Notes under the pieces: model-generated
The model's input: the letters and a program-made list of their open reading frames with translations, nothing else
Database searches by the model: none
What the model was told of the DNA's origin: nothing
Position numbers and translations under genes: made by a program
Shown: positions 10,774 through 22,167 of the stretch, one piece after another
How positions within the stretch are numbered: the first letter of the stretch is position 1
How the letters are laid out: every line of letters begins with the position of its first letter
From: Pilasporangium apinafurcum
Taxonomy: Eukaryota; Oomycota; Peronosporomycetes; Pythiales; Pythiaceae
Direction: 5' to 3'
NCBI GenBank assembly: GCA_001600495.1
Contig: BCKE01000057.1
Span: 176,920 to 240,919, forward strand
Length of the DNA: 64,000 bases

Positions 10774-13700
10774 ATGACGCATCCGCCGCCCCCTGCCTCT
10801 CCTTCAGCTGCTCTGCAGGAGGGGGAGGATATACATAGACCCCCTGTTGCCCCTCATGCGCGCCGCGCACGACTAGGAAGTCCGCTCTTCTCCCGCAAAA
10901 GTCCCCCCAATGCGAGGGGAAACCTTACCGGCTCCGCCTCTGCAACGACATCACCAGGCATGAATGCAGCCCGAAAAGGCCTTACAACGACAATGACTCA
11001 CTCGACAATCAAAAGACGCTCGGACTCGTATCTCTACTCGCCACGAACACGCGGGTCTGAGTCAGACACTCATTTTTCACCTAAAAAGAAGATGACAACC
11101 GATGCTTCCGGTTTCTACTCAGGTAAGCCTATGCTTAATGCATCAGAAAGAATGTCTGTGTATAAACATACTGAAATTTACTGCACTTGTCTTATGTAGA
11201 CGACACGTCTTCCCTTGGATCGTTTGGTGGTGGTGGTGAAAGTCCGCATTCTGATAAACCGACATCGTCTGGAGTGAGTGTTGGCCCGTTCCTAACAGGT
11301 CCCTTGGCAAAAGATTACATAGATGTTCGATCCCCTCGTCGAAATGCACAAGATGATACCAACTTTGATGGTCATGGACTGCTGTTTCCAGTCATTCCTG
11401 CCTTTGTACCACCGCCAATTGGATATGATGCCTCCCCTGACCAAGATACTTACTCTGAATCAAAGCAGAATGCGCATCAGTTTGAAACAATTTCGGAAAG
11501 CTCTACCACTGCGGTAGAGCATGGACAGCTCAACACATCGGTGACGTCGCAGGAACAATATGATCAAGGCATGCACACTTCGGATGAGTATGCGGAGTCA
11601 GCCCGTCAGTACTATATGAATAGATCGAGAACCTCATCGATTAGAAGTGTGTCCAGTTCTCGCGCTGGAGATATGTACAACGATGGCCAATACTTTGGTG
11701 ATCAACAACATGGCGATGCACAGGCAACTGCGTATGTGCCACAGCCTACCGAAGGGTATGATCATGGATATCACCAATTACAGACACAGACAAATGGCTA
11801 TGATCAACAATCTAATCAAGCTTTGGCGCATACGAATGGTCATGACAGTGGATATAATCAAGCTCAGCCGCCCATGAATGGATATGACGAAGAATACGAC
11901 CTCGCTCAGACGCCTTCGAATGAGTATGAACAGAGATACAGTGGTGGACGTCCTCCGTTGGGGCCACCAAGCTATGCAGAAATTGTAGCAAGAAGTTCGA
12001 ATACCCCTATTCCGCGCAGTCCCTTCAGTGAACATCAGAACCATCTTCAAGCATTTGATATGTTCTCTGAAAGCATCATTGAGTCAATGTCTAAAGTTTT
12101 AGCGAAGACCAAGCGAGGGAGAACTCATGGAGAAATTCAACTCACAGTTGTACTGCAAAAAATTCAAACTCATCTAAAGATTCTGCGACGTGCTACCGCT
12201 AGTATTCGTGACGATTATGACAAAACTTCTACACAGCTACAGCAGTCTTTGGAAGAAAAGAGAATTCTTGAAATGACAAATCAGCAACTTCACCGCATTG
12301 TTGAACAGTTTGATCAAGAACGTCACTATTTTCAGCAGCATGTGCTTCAATTTCAAGAAACACAAGCTGCATTACTTCGTGAATCGATGGAACACCAAGC
12401 GAAAAGATTGATTGAGTCAAAAGATGCTGCAGAAGAATTGTCCAACCGAATATCCAATGACATATCTGAGCTTAAAAGCCATGTCAACAGTCAACCTAGT
12501 GAGCGTAATGAAAGTGAACAAACACATCAACCCTCTCACGCAAATATAGCACCTCCAGTACCTATTCAAAACCAAGGAGTACCTGTACCTGAGCGTCAAC
12601 CAGAAAAGTCAAGAACTGGTATCGTGTTGCTGATGGTGTTACTCTGGGCATGTACTCTTATTGGAACGTATTTTAGTACCAAATACATTACTTTGGGGGA
12701 AATGAAGCAAAGCGCTGCACAGGATCAAAGTGCTACTTTACTTGCGAGTGATCTTGATCTAATTGTTGATCGAATAACTGAGAATTTGAAGGCGGCGGAC
12801 ACTTCATTTTCAACAGTTAACGAAGATTCTTCTGGCTTTCATCCTTCGGATTCCATTTCGCTCGAGACAGTAGAAAAGGTGCTTGAGTCGATGAAGAATG
12901 ACATTACAACTCAAGATATACATACTGAAACGCCGGTGGAAGTTAATGTCGATGTTTTTGCGAATTCCGACATTGTTGATGAAAATGAGTCCGCCTCTAT
13001 CCCTTTAGAAGAGGAATCTATTACTCTGGACCACGATGACGCTGTAACCGATCAGTTGAGCACAGATTTTGAAATGGATGCTGTGGATGGGCACGAGGAC
13101 AGACCGGTGGAGAGTGAATTCTCTGAAGTTACCCTTGACGAGGTGGTGAGCCCCCATGACCAAGATGAAATTACTGCGGACACAACGAAAGATGATTCTG
13201 ACGCGCATGACGTAGTAAATCCAGAAGCAAATGCTTATGATCCAATTGTTACTGAAGACACAACGAAGATATACGATGATGTCGTTGAGCAGACAGACGT
13301 GAATGTAGATGGTGAAAACTTGTTGGATGATGATGCCGCAGCCCATGATGTCATCGACCAAACTCATACTTTTGGCACAATTGTTGACGATGCACCTGAG
13401 CTGGACGATGATGAGCAAATGCATGATTCCGACAAACAGTCAATTATACCGACATTGAACATTGAAAACGAAGAAAACCAGGAAGACAATGCGGAATTGG
13501 TTGATCCCATTGAAGAAATCAAAGTTCCGGTAAATAATGTTGACCATGAAGTTGAATCAGAATACAACGTGGAAATGAGTAATCACGCTAAACAACCAGA
13601 TGCTCATGAAAACAACGCTGATGATACACAAAAGAAGACTATCGTGGAGATGAATGTGGATGTTGGCCTTAACAATTTCCCGTTTGACGACATTGAAGTG

Positions 13701-16039
13701 GTCACTTCCGCGGCTTTGCCTCAGGAAGGAAATGATTACGTCGAAAGCAATGTCCATTCTTTCTCGACTTCTGTTGCTGAAGATGATGAACAGGAACATT
13801 TGGCTGATAATGGTGATAAGACGACAGAAAAAGACGACCACATCGCTGCTGACCTGCCTACAGATGTCGACATCAATGAGGAAACTTCTGTGGATGTATC
13901 AGATCACAGTTCTGAACCTGCAATCAAAGAAAATACTGCTTCTTATGAAGGGATTTCTGCAGAAATTGCTGACGACGTGAATACACTTTCATCCCCTCCA
14001 CATGAGAATACTGTTGACAATACTGATAGTAGTATCGCAGAAGCCAACTTTGAGAGCGAAAATGATAATAATGACGGTGGTATCACGGTGCTATCAGGAT
14101 TGGCACGCGCTCTGCATTCGGTTTCTCAGCTCTCTGTCGCAATATTGGGTGGCGAGACGGATATTGCGAGTGCACTTGAAGTTCATGAGGATGACATGGA
14201 GAACAACACTGGATCAGAATTATCTCACAATGAAGAATTAGATATCCCAACGGAGATTATTTCAGAACCGCTTGATAATGAGGAAGAGGATATATATCCC
14301 GAAACACTGTCTCAATCGCTTCCCACAGTCGTGGATGGTGAAGTATCCGAATCTGTCTACGGGGACGAAGAGAACACGCAAAGTGAGACAGAATCTGAAT
14401 CTCTCCATAACGAAGATGAAGCGTCCCAATCACAGCATGATAGAGAAGAGGACCAAAATGATGTGGGCTCTGAATCCCTCTTTAACAAAGTAGAAGACGT
14501 ACAGGACGAAGTCAATGATGACACATCTCACAATGACGAAGGCGAACCATCTGGATCATTGCACGACAGAGAGCAAAATCAAAATGATGAGGTTGATGCG
14601 GCTCCTTTTACTGATGTTGTGGACAGTTCTGGCGAGGTTATTAATGAGATACCACACAACGACGAAGACACTGTCCAGATCGAGGTACTCTCCGGATTGA
14701 TCGATGATGAACAAGATATAACTCAGAAGGAAGTAGCGTCCGAACCGAATGACAAAGAGAATGAAGTTCAAAGTGAAGTATATGAAACGCAGTTCGACGA
14801 ATTGGAATCCGAGAGCGAGAAGATTTCTGGATCACAGAACGATGAATACGTGAATGTCCAGAGTGAGATAGTTTCTGGATTATCTCATGATGTGGACGGC
14901 GATTTGAATAAACACAGCTTATTTGAATCACTTCACGATGAACAGCATACTGATGGTACTGATTTTGAAGATGTCACAAGTATCACGAACGATGAAATCG
15001 CAACAACTTCCGACTCCATCGAAGAAGTAGATGCGAAGGAACGTTTGGAAGACAAAGAAGCAAATTTATCCGACATTTTGGAGAACTCGTCCACAGATTC
15101 TTCATCATCTGATGGCGGTGACCAGATCGAATCCAAAAGTGGTTCTGATAACATTGGCAATGATGCAGCACCTAGCGATTTTGAAAGAGAAGGCGAAACA
15201 AGTCAACAAGAACTCCTCACAGATCAATCAGGAGTGATTATTGGTGAGCTTGATGACGATCCTGAAGTCCCCGGTGCCCAGCTAGGGACCACGGATACAA
15301 TCGATGTAACAGAACATATTCCAGTTGAATCTATTGATTCTAACCACTTGGACTCAATTTCAGTTCAACCAGAGAACAACGACATTGAGCAAGTTGATGA
15401 GGGTGCTATCAAAGTGACTGATCTTCCATCTGCTGATCAGTCAGACGAACTAAATGTGGAAAGGGAACTTGTCGATGTCGAAGACCCTATTGCTGACGCA
15501 TTAAATCCAGTGGAACAAATCAGTGATGACGAAGATACTGGTAACACATTCGTTGAATTCGAGACTAAAGCAGAAGTTGGTGCTGCTCCATCGGAAGAGG
15601 TAGCTGAAGAGCCAAATGCTCAGTCACTCCATATCGTTGACGACTCGGTTGATTCTGAAAACCACCCACTCGAAACACAGAGTACTTCGAATAGTGCTTC
15701 GGATACAAAAGATGAAGGGATAGAGTCGATTACTCAATCAGAAGTTATAGATCCTGTGGCGAGCGAGATGACATCAAGTGATATCGCAGTCGACTTAACG
15801 AAGGACAGTAGTTTACTAGAATCAGATGAAGCCGATGATCGCCAAGAAAAGCAAAATTCTGAAGACGGTGATCACGCGGAAGTACAGGATACTAGAGGTG
15901 GTGATTACGAAGAGTTGAATTCTCCTGACGATGTTACGGGTAAGGTTCATATCTTTTTGTAATTTGTGATGTTCCCGGACTGGAGTCTTACGTGCTGTTA
16001 GATGTTTTACCAGATGAAGATGGCAAGAATGAATTGTAG
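10774..16039 (+). CDS. Giant acidic, repeat-rich single-pass membrane protein (1708 aa), function unknown
   Basis: Model: join(10774..11122, 11200..15939, 16002..16039), 1709 codons, phases closing; the ATG at 10774 is the first in frame. Residues 1-~290 are Ser/Gly/Tyr-rich and include five tandem 14-residue units. A coiled coil follows at about 370-520, then one hydrophobic segment around residues 590-612 (GIVLLMVLLWACTLIGTYF). The remaining ~1100 residues are extremely Asp/Glu/Ser-rich with weak periodic units such as SESLHND(E). The layout (soluble coiled-coil half, one membrane span, huge acidic tail) could suit an organelle or nuclear-envelope tether or a calcium-binding lumenal protein, but this is inference. 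No conserved enzyme domain is visible. Confidence 0.85.
11751..11960 (+). repeat. Five tandem 42-base coding repeats (14-residue NGYD units)
   Basis: Consecutive 14-residue units begin EGYDHGY, NGYDQQS, NGHDSGY, NGYDEEY and NEYEQRY. The period is exactly 42 bases within the giant acidic protein. Units differ at the nucleotide level, so the array is old rather than freshly amplified. Confidence 0.85.
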
Positions 16040-16138
16040 TCTTCGTTATACACAAAAGACTGCCCGTGAATGAGAAAATGTGATGAGAATCACGTGATCG
16101 CCATCTCATTCCATCGAACCAGCAATAGGCGGTATTAT

Positions 16139-16807
16139 TTACCAGTTTGTGTTGAGATAAATAAAGGAAATTATTGTGATGCAAGTAAGTGCGAGTAGCT
16201 GTAATGTCGTTGCCTCACGCACGCTCATGCATTGTTTAATCCCTTCTCTCTTCCATCTTATCGTATTCCGCGCTGTCTTACTTGGAAAATATCGTTTCTG
16301 CCTTATGTTTATGGATCTGCAAAACTTTATTCTCCGTTTTTCAAAATCTCCACGCGCTTCTTCCATCTATAGACATACAAAAACAGATAATAGCATACCC
16401 CTTTAGTCATCTGCCATCCATCACCAATCTACAGCATCCAAGCAAGTTACATACTCCACATATTGGCATTTCTCGTAAGCATGGCGCAAGTCCTGGCACT
16501 TCCAGGGCGAGAAAAGCGTGTCCCGTCGGCATTCGTTCAACGGCACCAACAGACCGGCGCATAGGTCACGGTAGTGCAGGGGAAGTTTCGCATCCACCAT
16601 TTCCTGACGCGATGGCAGGCGAGGAGCTACTCAGATTCACAAAAGCGCAACAGAGCATGTTAGCATTATGTCCAACCAGGGAGCAGCAAAACGACGACGG
16701 TGACACTTCCAGTTCATGTAAGACATTTTGTCACAAGTGCATTGAACGTCATTGTCGCAGAATGAATACTGCCTTTTACCTTCGTAATGTTCGTCGTGGC
16801 CGCCCAT
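16139..16807 (-). CDS. NDUFB7: NADH dehydrogenase (complex I) subunit NDUFB7
   Basis: Exons complement(16780..16807), complement(16451..16626) and a third starting at 16366. The first two junctions close in phase. The protein starts MGGHDEHYE, keeping the N-myristoylation-type MG start of the family. It contains a perfect twin Cx9C pair (CAGLLVPLNEC and CQDLRHAYEKC), the hallmark of this intermembrane-space subunit, followed by a charged tail beginning MEEARGDFEKRRIK. NDUFB7 sits on the outer face of the membrane arm of complex I and is imported through the MIA disulphide relay. The C-terminal boundary is uncertain: the frame stays open to the stop at 16139, longer than expected, so a further splice may exist. 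The gene is hidden among overlapping plus-strand ORFs. Confidence 0.85.
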
Positions 16808-16952
16808 GTTGGTTCTCGTTTCCGTATCGGCCGTCGGTCCTTCTTGCCCACCGCCCAAACCACCAGAACCCCTCTCTAAATTGATTCATTCAGTTTCACA
16901 GGAAAATTAAGTGGGTGGGTTTTCCGGTTGAAAATGGGTTTAGCCCATAGGG
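16808..16952. promoter_or_regulatory. Short bidirectional promoter region NDUFB7/LSM12
   Basis: 145 bases separate the two start codons of these head-to-head genes, so both promoters and 5' leaders must lie here or overlap. No motif is assigned. Confidence 0.5.
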
Positions 16953-17879
16953 ATGGAGCTACACCAAGAGAGTGCACTTGAGGTGGTGATCATGATGCGC
17001 TCATTGCCTTCGGAACTGCATGCGGATGGGAAGGTCGTGGGCGCCAAAGTCCGCGTGCTTACCCACGCAGATGAATCATTTGAGGGAGAGATATTTACGG
17101 TCGACCCTGTTGCCAATTTCTTAATCCTTGGTACTGTTTGTATTAACGAAAGCTTGAGGGAGATGACGATGGATTGTGCTTAGGATTTTTAATTTCATTG
17201 TCATATCCATTGATACAGAAGAGCAGGTGGCGGATGCACCGATGAAAAGCAAAACAAGAATCTTCCAGATGGATGCGCTTAAGAAGATTGAGGTAAGTGT
17301 TGTTTGTATCTGCAGTTGCTAGCATACTATTGCAAAGAGCTGATCTTGGAGAGTTTCTATGATGTGTGTCGATATTATTCGTACACATAGGTGCTGGAAA
17401 AAGCGCCTGCCAATGTGAATTTGAATTTGCCCAATATTAGCCAAGAAGATTTGCTACGAATGGAGCAGCGAAATAAGGTTCTTGCCGAACGCGCATTGGC
17501 ATCAATCGGCACAAATGTGTCGTCGGAAGCGCAAGCGATTTTTGATGCACTCAACAAAACGTACGTCAACACAATCTGTTACAAGGCGATAAATCGATGA
17601 CATTATGATTACATTGGTTTTTGTAAAGGATGCCCTGTGAATGGGAAGGTGCCAACATTCGTGTGATGGGGGAAGTGGTAATCAAACCCCCGTATCTACC
17701 TCAGAATTGCGTTAGCTCCAACACCCAAGTACTCACTCGAGTGAAAAAAGTGGTAAGTGGGATGGTTGATGTGGTACATATTAACTCCAATACGCAATAG
17801 CGAGTTAACGGTATCAATATGCGATGTGTAGCTGGAAGGTGAGCAGAGCAAACTGAAGAAAATTAACAGCAGTAAATAG
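16953..17879 (+). CDS. LSM12: LSM12-family RNA-associated protein (197 aa)
   Basis: Model: join(16953..17130, 17219..17292, 17391..17560, 17629..17752, 17832..17879), 198 codons, all phases closing; length is essentially that of human LSM12. The N-terminus is the LSM domain (GAKVRVLTHADESFEGEIF). The C-terminus is the anticodon-binding-like (AD) domain with the conserved stretch MGEVVIKPPYLPQNC and a terminal basic helix (LTRVKKVLEGEQSKLKK). LSM12 proteins associate with polyadenylated RNA and ribosomes and with ataxin-2-type partners. The gene converges with the folate-receptor-like gene 196 bases away. Confidence 0.93.
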
Positions 17880-18075
17880 TTTAAACAGTAGTGGCTCCTT
17901 AGAAGAGCGACGAACAAAAGCAAACGGGATTCCAGGGAGAGAAATAAAAGAAGCAGATGCTCAGGCTTACGAATCACGAGCATGTAAATCGACACAGATG
18001 TGGGAAATCATATGTGAATTTTGGAACGCACATACTAAACCTACCGAACAAGAGCTCTTCCGCATATATCCACAA

Positions 18076-19377
18076 CTAAGAAGTGGATGAAGAGCTAGGA
18101 GAAGCATTCTTACTAGCCTGCGGTTCTTGGGTCTGTTGGGGTGGTCGAAACATGGGGTGATAATGATGCTCATCGTCACTGCTACTATCACTCACCACTT
18201 CAGGAAGCCCCTCACCTCTTGCGTACGCTTCCTGCTGCAGTCGCCGGACTTCTTCTAAACTCAATTGGCCCGACGAGAATGGATCCCCTAGCTGACGGAA
18301 GAACCTCGAGCCAAAGTACATCGCCACGAATGGCGCAAATAGCAACGCGATAAACAATCCCGACGGATCTTCTGTCTGTTCTTCAAAGAGTCTGTAGACA
18401 AAGTAAAGAACTGTGTGAGATTTCTGACATCACTAGAATGAGCAGCTTAAGCTCAACGCAAGTACCTGCGCAGCTTATCCTGCCATGGTTCAGTCGGCTC
18501 AGCTTCGCCCACTTGGAGAGGTACAGATCCATCAAAACACTCATCTCCCTCGGTATCCACGTCACTACCGACATGAAAACCCATCTTGGAACAGAAATCA
18601 GCACCAGAGTCTGCGATACCGGAAAGTGGCGAACAGACTAGTGCATTGCCGAAGCATGGTGTCAAGGAGCCGCTGCTGCCATAGGAGTAATATTCCGACT
18701 TGCATGCCGAGTACCTAACGATGAAGACGAATGAGTACGTCCTCTGCGTTAAGAGGAATTTTGAATGTGACATACCAGTCATCGCACAATCGTGGACAGA
18801 TAGTCTTCACTTGATACGTGCCGACAAACGGATGACAAGCTGAGCAGATCATTTCCTGCGTCAATCGCATCATAATGGCCATTGTAAGAGCATTCACAAT
18901 TACCAAAGACTCCACGGATTATAGGACCAACCTCTGTCAGCTGTTGACACTTGCGGTTGAATTGTGCCGCCACAGGTTCCATGATCTTTCTACAGAAGCA
19001 AAGGCAGTCGATTAGTTTGTATTGTGGTGTCACTCATTCCTACCACCAAAGAGTACGTACAAGCGCAATGGATGGGCATGTGTGGCGTTGCAGCACGTAT
19101 TTTTCTTATATTTACCACAGACTTCCAAGCCTTGGCTCTGAATAAACGTGGAACCATGCACACAACAACAGTTAGAAACACATATAACCAAATGCTTTGA
19201 TGAAAACGACATCGCATATACGCGCTGCATCGGCCGCTGCGTAGGATCAAACTTCATCGCCCCCACGGAGCGACACGTGTCCGGCTCGCGTTGCTTCATC
19301 TCCGCCGCGGAATGTAACAGCATTTCACTCGTGGCCATCGACACGATAAGCATCACCAACATCCGCATGCTCCGCAT
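18076..19377 (-). CDS. Secreted or surface Cys-rich protein with a folate-receptor-like domain and C-terminal membrane span (339 aa)
   Basis: Model: complement(join(18076..18391, 18466..18714, 18776..18855, 18932..18989, 19061..19377)), 340 codons, phases closing; one donor is GTTGGT rather than GTRNGT. A signal peptide (MRSMRMLVMLIVSMATSEML) is followed by ~220 residues with many cysteines. The spacing, including KNTCCNATHA, CSACHPFVGTY and ICPRLCDDWYSAC, resembles the folate-receptor/riboflavin-binding fold. A transmembrane segment (GLFIALLFAPFVAMYFG) and a Ser/Asp-rich cytoplasmic tail follow. By family it could bind a small ligand outside the cell or in a secretory compartment. Similarity is by cysteine pattern only, so ligand identity is open. 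Confidence 0.75.
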
Positions 19378-19633
19378 CTTGATCGATTGTGCTTGTTGCG
19401 TCAGTGCACAAATTGCGTTGCATCATGAGCTATTAAATTTAAGAGTTCTTTAGTATATAATTAAATTCATTTAAGCATTTCATTAAAATATAAAATTAAA
19501 CAATATATGTAATTATACATGTAAAGCAGTTGAACAGGTCCTGAGTTCAGCTACACAAAACCTGCATCATGTTCATCAGCCAAAATTAAACTCGAGGGAC
19601 CGACGGCTAGAAGATCAGACACAGTGCAGCAGA

Positions 19634-20588
19634 ATGACGCTGAGTTATGAGGAAGGGATGGCAGCGCTGCGTGGTATGTTCCCCTCATGGGATCCTACCG
19701 TGCTATCAGAGCTATTAGAAGCGAATCAGGGCCATTTGGAGAACACCATCGACATGGCACTGACCATGGAGCCACCAGCTCCATCAGGGACTACAGACCA
19801 CTCTACAAATCCGCCACCACCACCACTACTGGCGCCAATGCGCCAGGAACAACACAGATCGCCACATGCATTACCACGTGGGAGATCCGCCATGTCGAGA
19901 AGCAGAGTGCAATTGCCGGATGATTTCCTACGGTTACCAACAGACGACAATGAGCTGTATCGCCCCTTGTCGGAGCAGGAGCAACGTGATGCTATTTTGG
20001 CGCAGATGTTGCAAGACGAGATTTTCCGTCAGCAATTGTTCATGGACGAAGAATTTTCCGCACATTTCCACAGTGACCGGCCAAGTGAAACGAGACGCCG
20101 CGCATCCACTACCACAGAGAAAAGTGCGACGGAGATTGCGACCGAAACGTTCAATGCAATGAGCGAGAAATTTGCCTCCATGAGTGAAGGTAACTATAGA
20201 TGAAAAGGATGCACTAAATGCTATTACTGTGGCCTAATATATGACTGTATAATTGGTGGTAGTAATGAAACGCAAGATGCATGAAGCGTACCTGCGCTTC
20301 CAGACACGGAGCGATGCACCGGCAGAGAAAGATCCAAAAAAGTAAGTTCGTATCGATGTATTCTTTTCGTTTACATGCGTATAAACTAATAGTGATGTTA
20401 TGTGTAGTCAACGACCACTAATGGCGGACGATTCCAGTGATGAGGAAGACTACGATGAGAACCACGACGTGCGTCGACGCAACAAAGACTCAAGTCCCAA
20501 ACGCAATTCATTTTATCGCAGCAGTATTAATTCGTCTGGTTCTGCCAACCGACGGTCAAACTCGTACGCATCCAAGAAGTATGATTAG
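19634..20588 (+). CDS. CUE/UBA-type ubiquitin-binding domain protein (271 aa)
   Basis: Model: join(19634..20189, 20263..20341, 20408..20588), 272 codons, phases closing. The N-terminus (ALRGMFPSWDPTVLSELLEA, then ENTIDMAL) is a CUE domain, a ~40-residue helical module that binds monoubiquitin. The middle is Pro- and Arg-rich. A predicted helical section (QEQRDAILAQMLQDEIFRQQ) lies near residues 115-135, and the C-terminus is acidic then basic and Ser-rich. Similar layouts occur in small CUE adaptors of ubiquitin-dependent trafficking. No catalytic domain is present. Confidence 0.85.
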
Positions 20589-20669
20589 CGGCATATACGG
20601 CATTTCAATACCCAGCTCCTATCAACAGTGCACATAACTTTATGCTCCATGGCACCATGTGCTCTTATT

Positions 20670-21961
20670 TTAATATAAGGAAAAGTCGATCAGATCCGAT
20701 CGTTTCCATTCGTTTTCCTTTTCTTTTTCTGCTTTATTATCGGCAGATTCGTCTTCGTCTTCACTGTCTTCAAAGTCGTTCAGCAGCTCCTGCTCCGCTG
20801 ATATTTTCTCCGGTTCTACTTCTTCCTTCTTGCTGTTTTCGGTTGGTTTATCAGTCTTTTGTGTTGAGGAGTCGATCACTGGACGCATGTCTACGGTACT
20901 GTCTCCCTTAAAATACCCCTATAAGACATCATATGCATACATTCATTATTCATCTCGCTCATCCACAAATAATTACTCAGACAGATCATCACAAAGCAAT
21001 ATGTACCTGTTGTTGCCATGCAATGAAGGCCGAGGTAGGAAACGGACCGTGGATTTGCCCATTTACATCCTTATACTCCCACATCACTTCCTGTTTCGGC
21101 GGATTCTCTTCGCTCTTGCTTTCTTGTTTTTCTTCTTGCTGTTCGCGTTCCCTGCTACGCTGAGTGAGTAGCTCTTCCTCCGAGATGAACTCTTCCTTCA
21201 TTTGACTATAGACATCCACCTCTCCTATCCGCATTAAATAATCTGCTGCTTCGGTGATTTGCTCGAATTGCGCCTTCTCTTCTGCAGTCTGCTCTACTGT
21301 CCCATTATCGGTGGCTTTGCTTTGTTTCCGTTTAGGGATTGCGCGTTTCGGCTTTCTTTTAGAGCCTGTATACCCGAATTGATCAATACCAAAGCATGAG
21401 ATTTTCACAGGTAGAGCCACTAAATAAGCTCGTAAAAGACGCACCAAGTCGCTGCAGCGCCTGTAACACTGTTTCACGCGAACGCAGCAGCTTTGCCAGT
21501 GTCCGATTAGCTTGTTCTTCGGTCATCGTCTCTGTCGCTTGGTCGTCACGGTAGTCTTTTCGACTCTAATGGCATAACAGCACAATGTGGTAAAACCATG
21601 AGAGTCACTGAATGACCACCCACATAACAATAGCATGCGTTTGTATAGATGAACCTTGGCCTGTAATGCTGCACCGATTTGTTCCTCCGATACATCTTCC
21701 AGCCATGCCTCTTCCTGTACTTTTTTGTCTTCGGCATTCCAGACAAAGTTGCCTTTGTCATCGAAATGACCCTCTTCGTTCTCGTCCTCCATGTTGAATG
21801 GGGTAATGCCAGCGCTCTCTTCCTCGCGCTGTTCATCAATACGCATGCATACCCAGTCAACACAACCCATTTATCTTTCTACTGTATTCTTGAATGGTCA
21901 CCAACGGCATTTGTCATACGTCTTTCCGCTTGCGATTCCTGTGGCCATTGCGTCGCTCCAT
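20670..21961 (-). CDS. CD2BP2: CD2BP2/LIN1-type GYF-domain protein of the U5 snRNP (314 aa)
   Basis: Model: complement(join(20670..20918, 21007..21365, 21445..21565, 21655..21828, 21920..21961)), 315 codons, phases closing. Conserved landmarks in order: a basic start; ITPFN followed by EGHFDDKGNFVWN; the helical repeat SRETVLQALQRLG; and the C-terminal GYF domain with VMWEYKD and, across an intron, the GYF signature, ending near the stop with IDFSLY. Members are U5 snRNP proteins (52K) that bind the Prp6/Prp8 region and leave before spliceosome activation; the GYF domain binds Pro-rich ligands. The gene is head-to-head with FCF1. Confidence 0.93.
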
Positions 21962-22167
21962 GTTGTTGGCGCTCTTGGTCACTTGGATTTTTTATCAGCA
22001 TCCTGCAAACGCAATATAGTATAATAATGTATATTTGGATTTGATCCATAAATAACGCACTACGTTGGTACGACTTTCGCGTAACCTTGAAAGCAGTCCA
22101 GTCAACTGTTGGTTGGTGGCACCATTATTGACAAGTGCAATTGTTGCCAAGCGAAGAGAAGCGAACG
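21962..22167. promoter_or_regulatory. Bidirectional promoter region CD2BP2/FCF1
   Basis: 206 bases lie between two divergent start codons. Both products act in RNA processing. No specific element is recognised. Confidence 0.45.

Noticed and set aside
16481-16567. Short plus-strand ORF starting MAQVLALPGREK
   Set aside because: It lies antisense to exon 2 of NDUFB7, whose twin Cx9C motifs are far stronger evidence.
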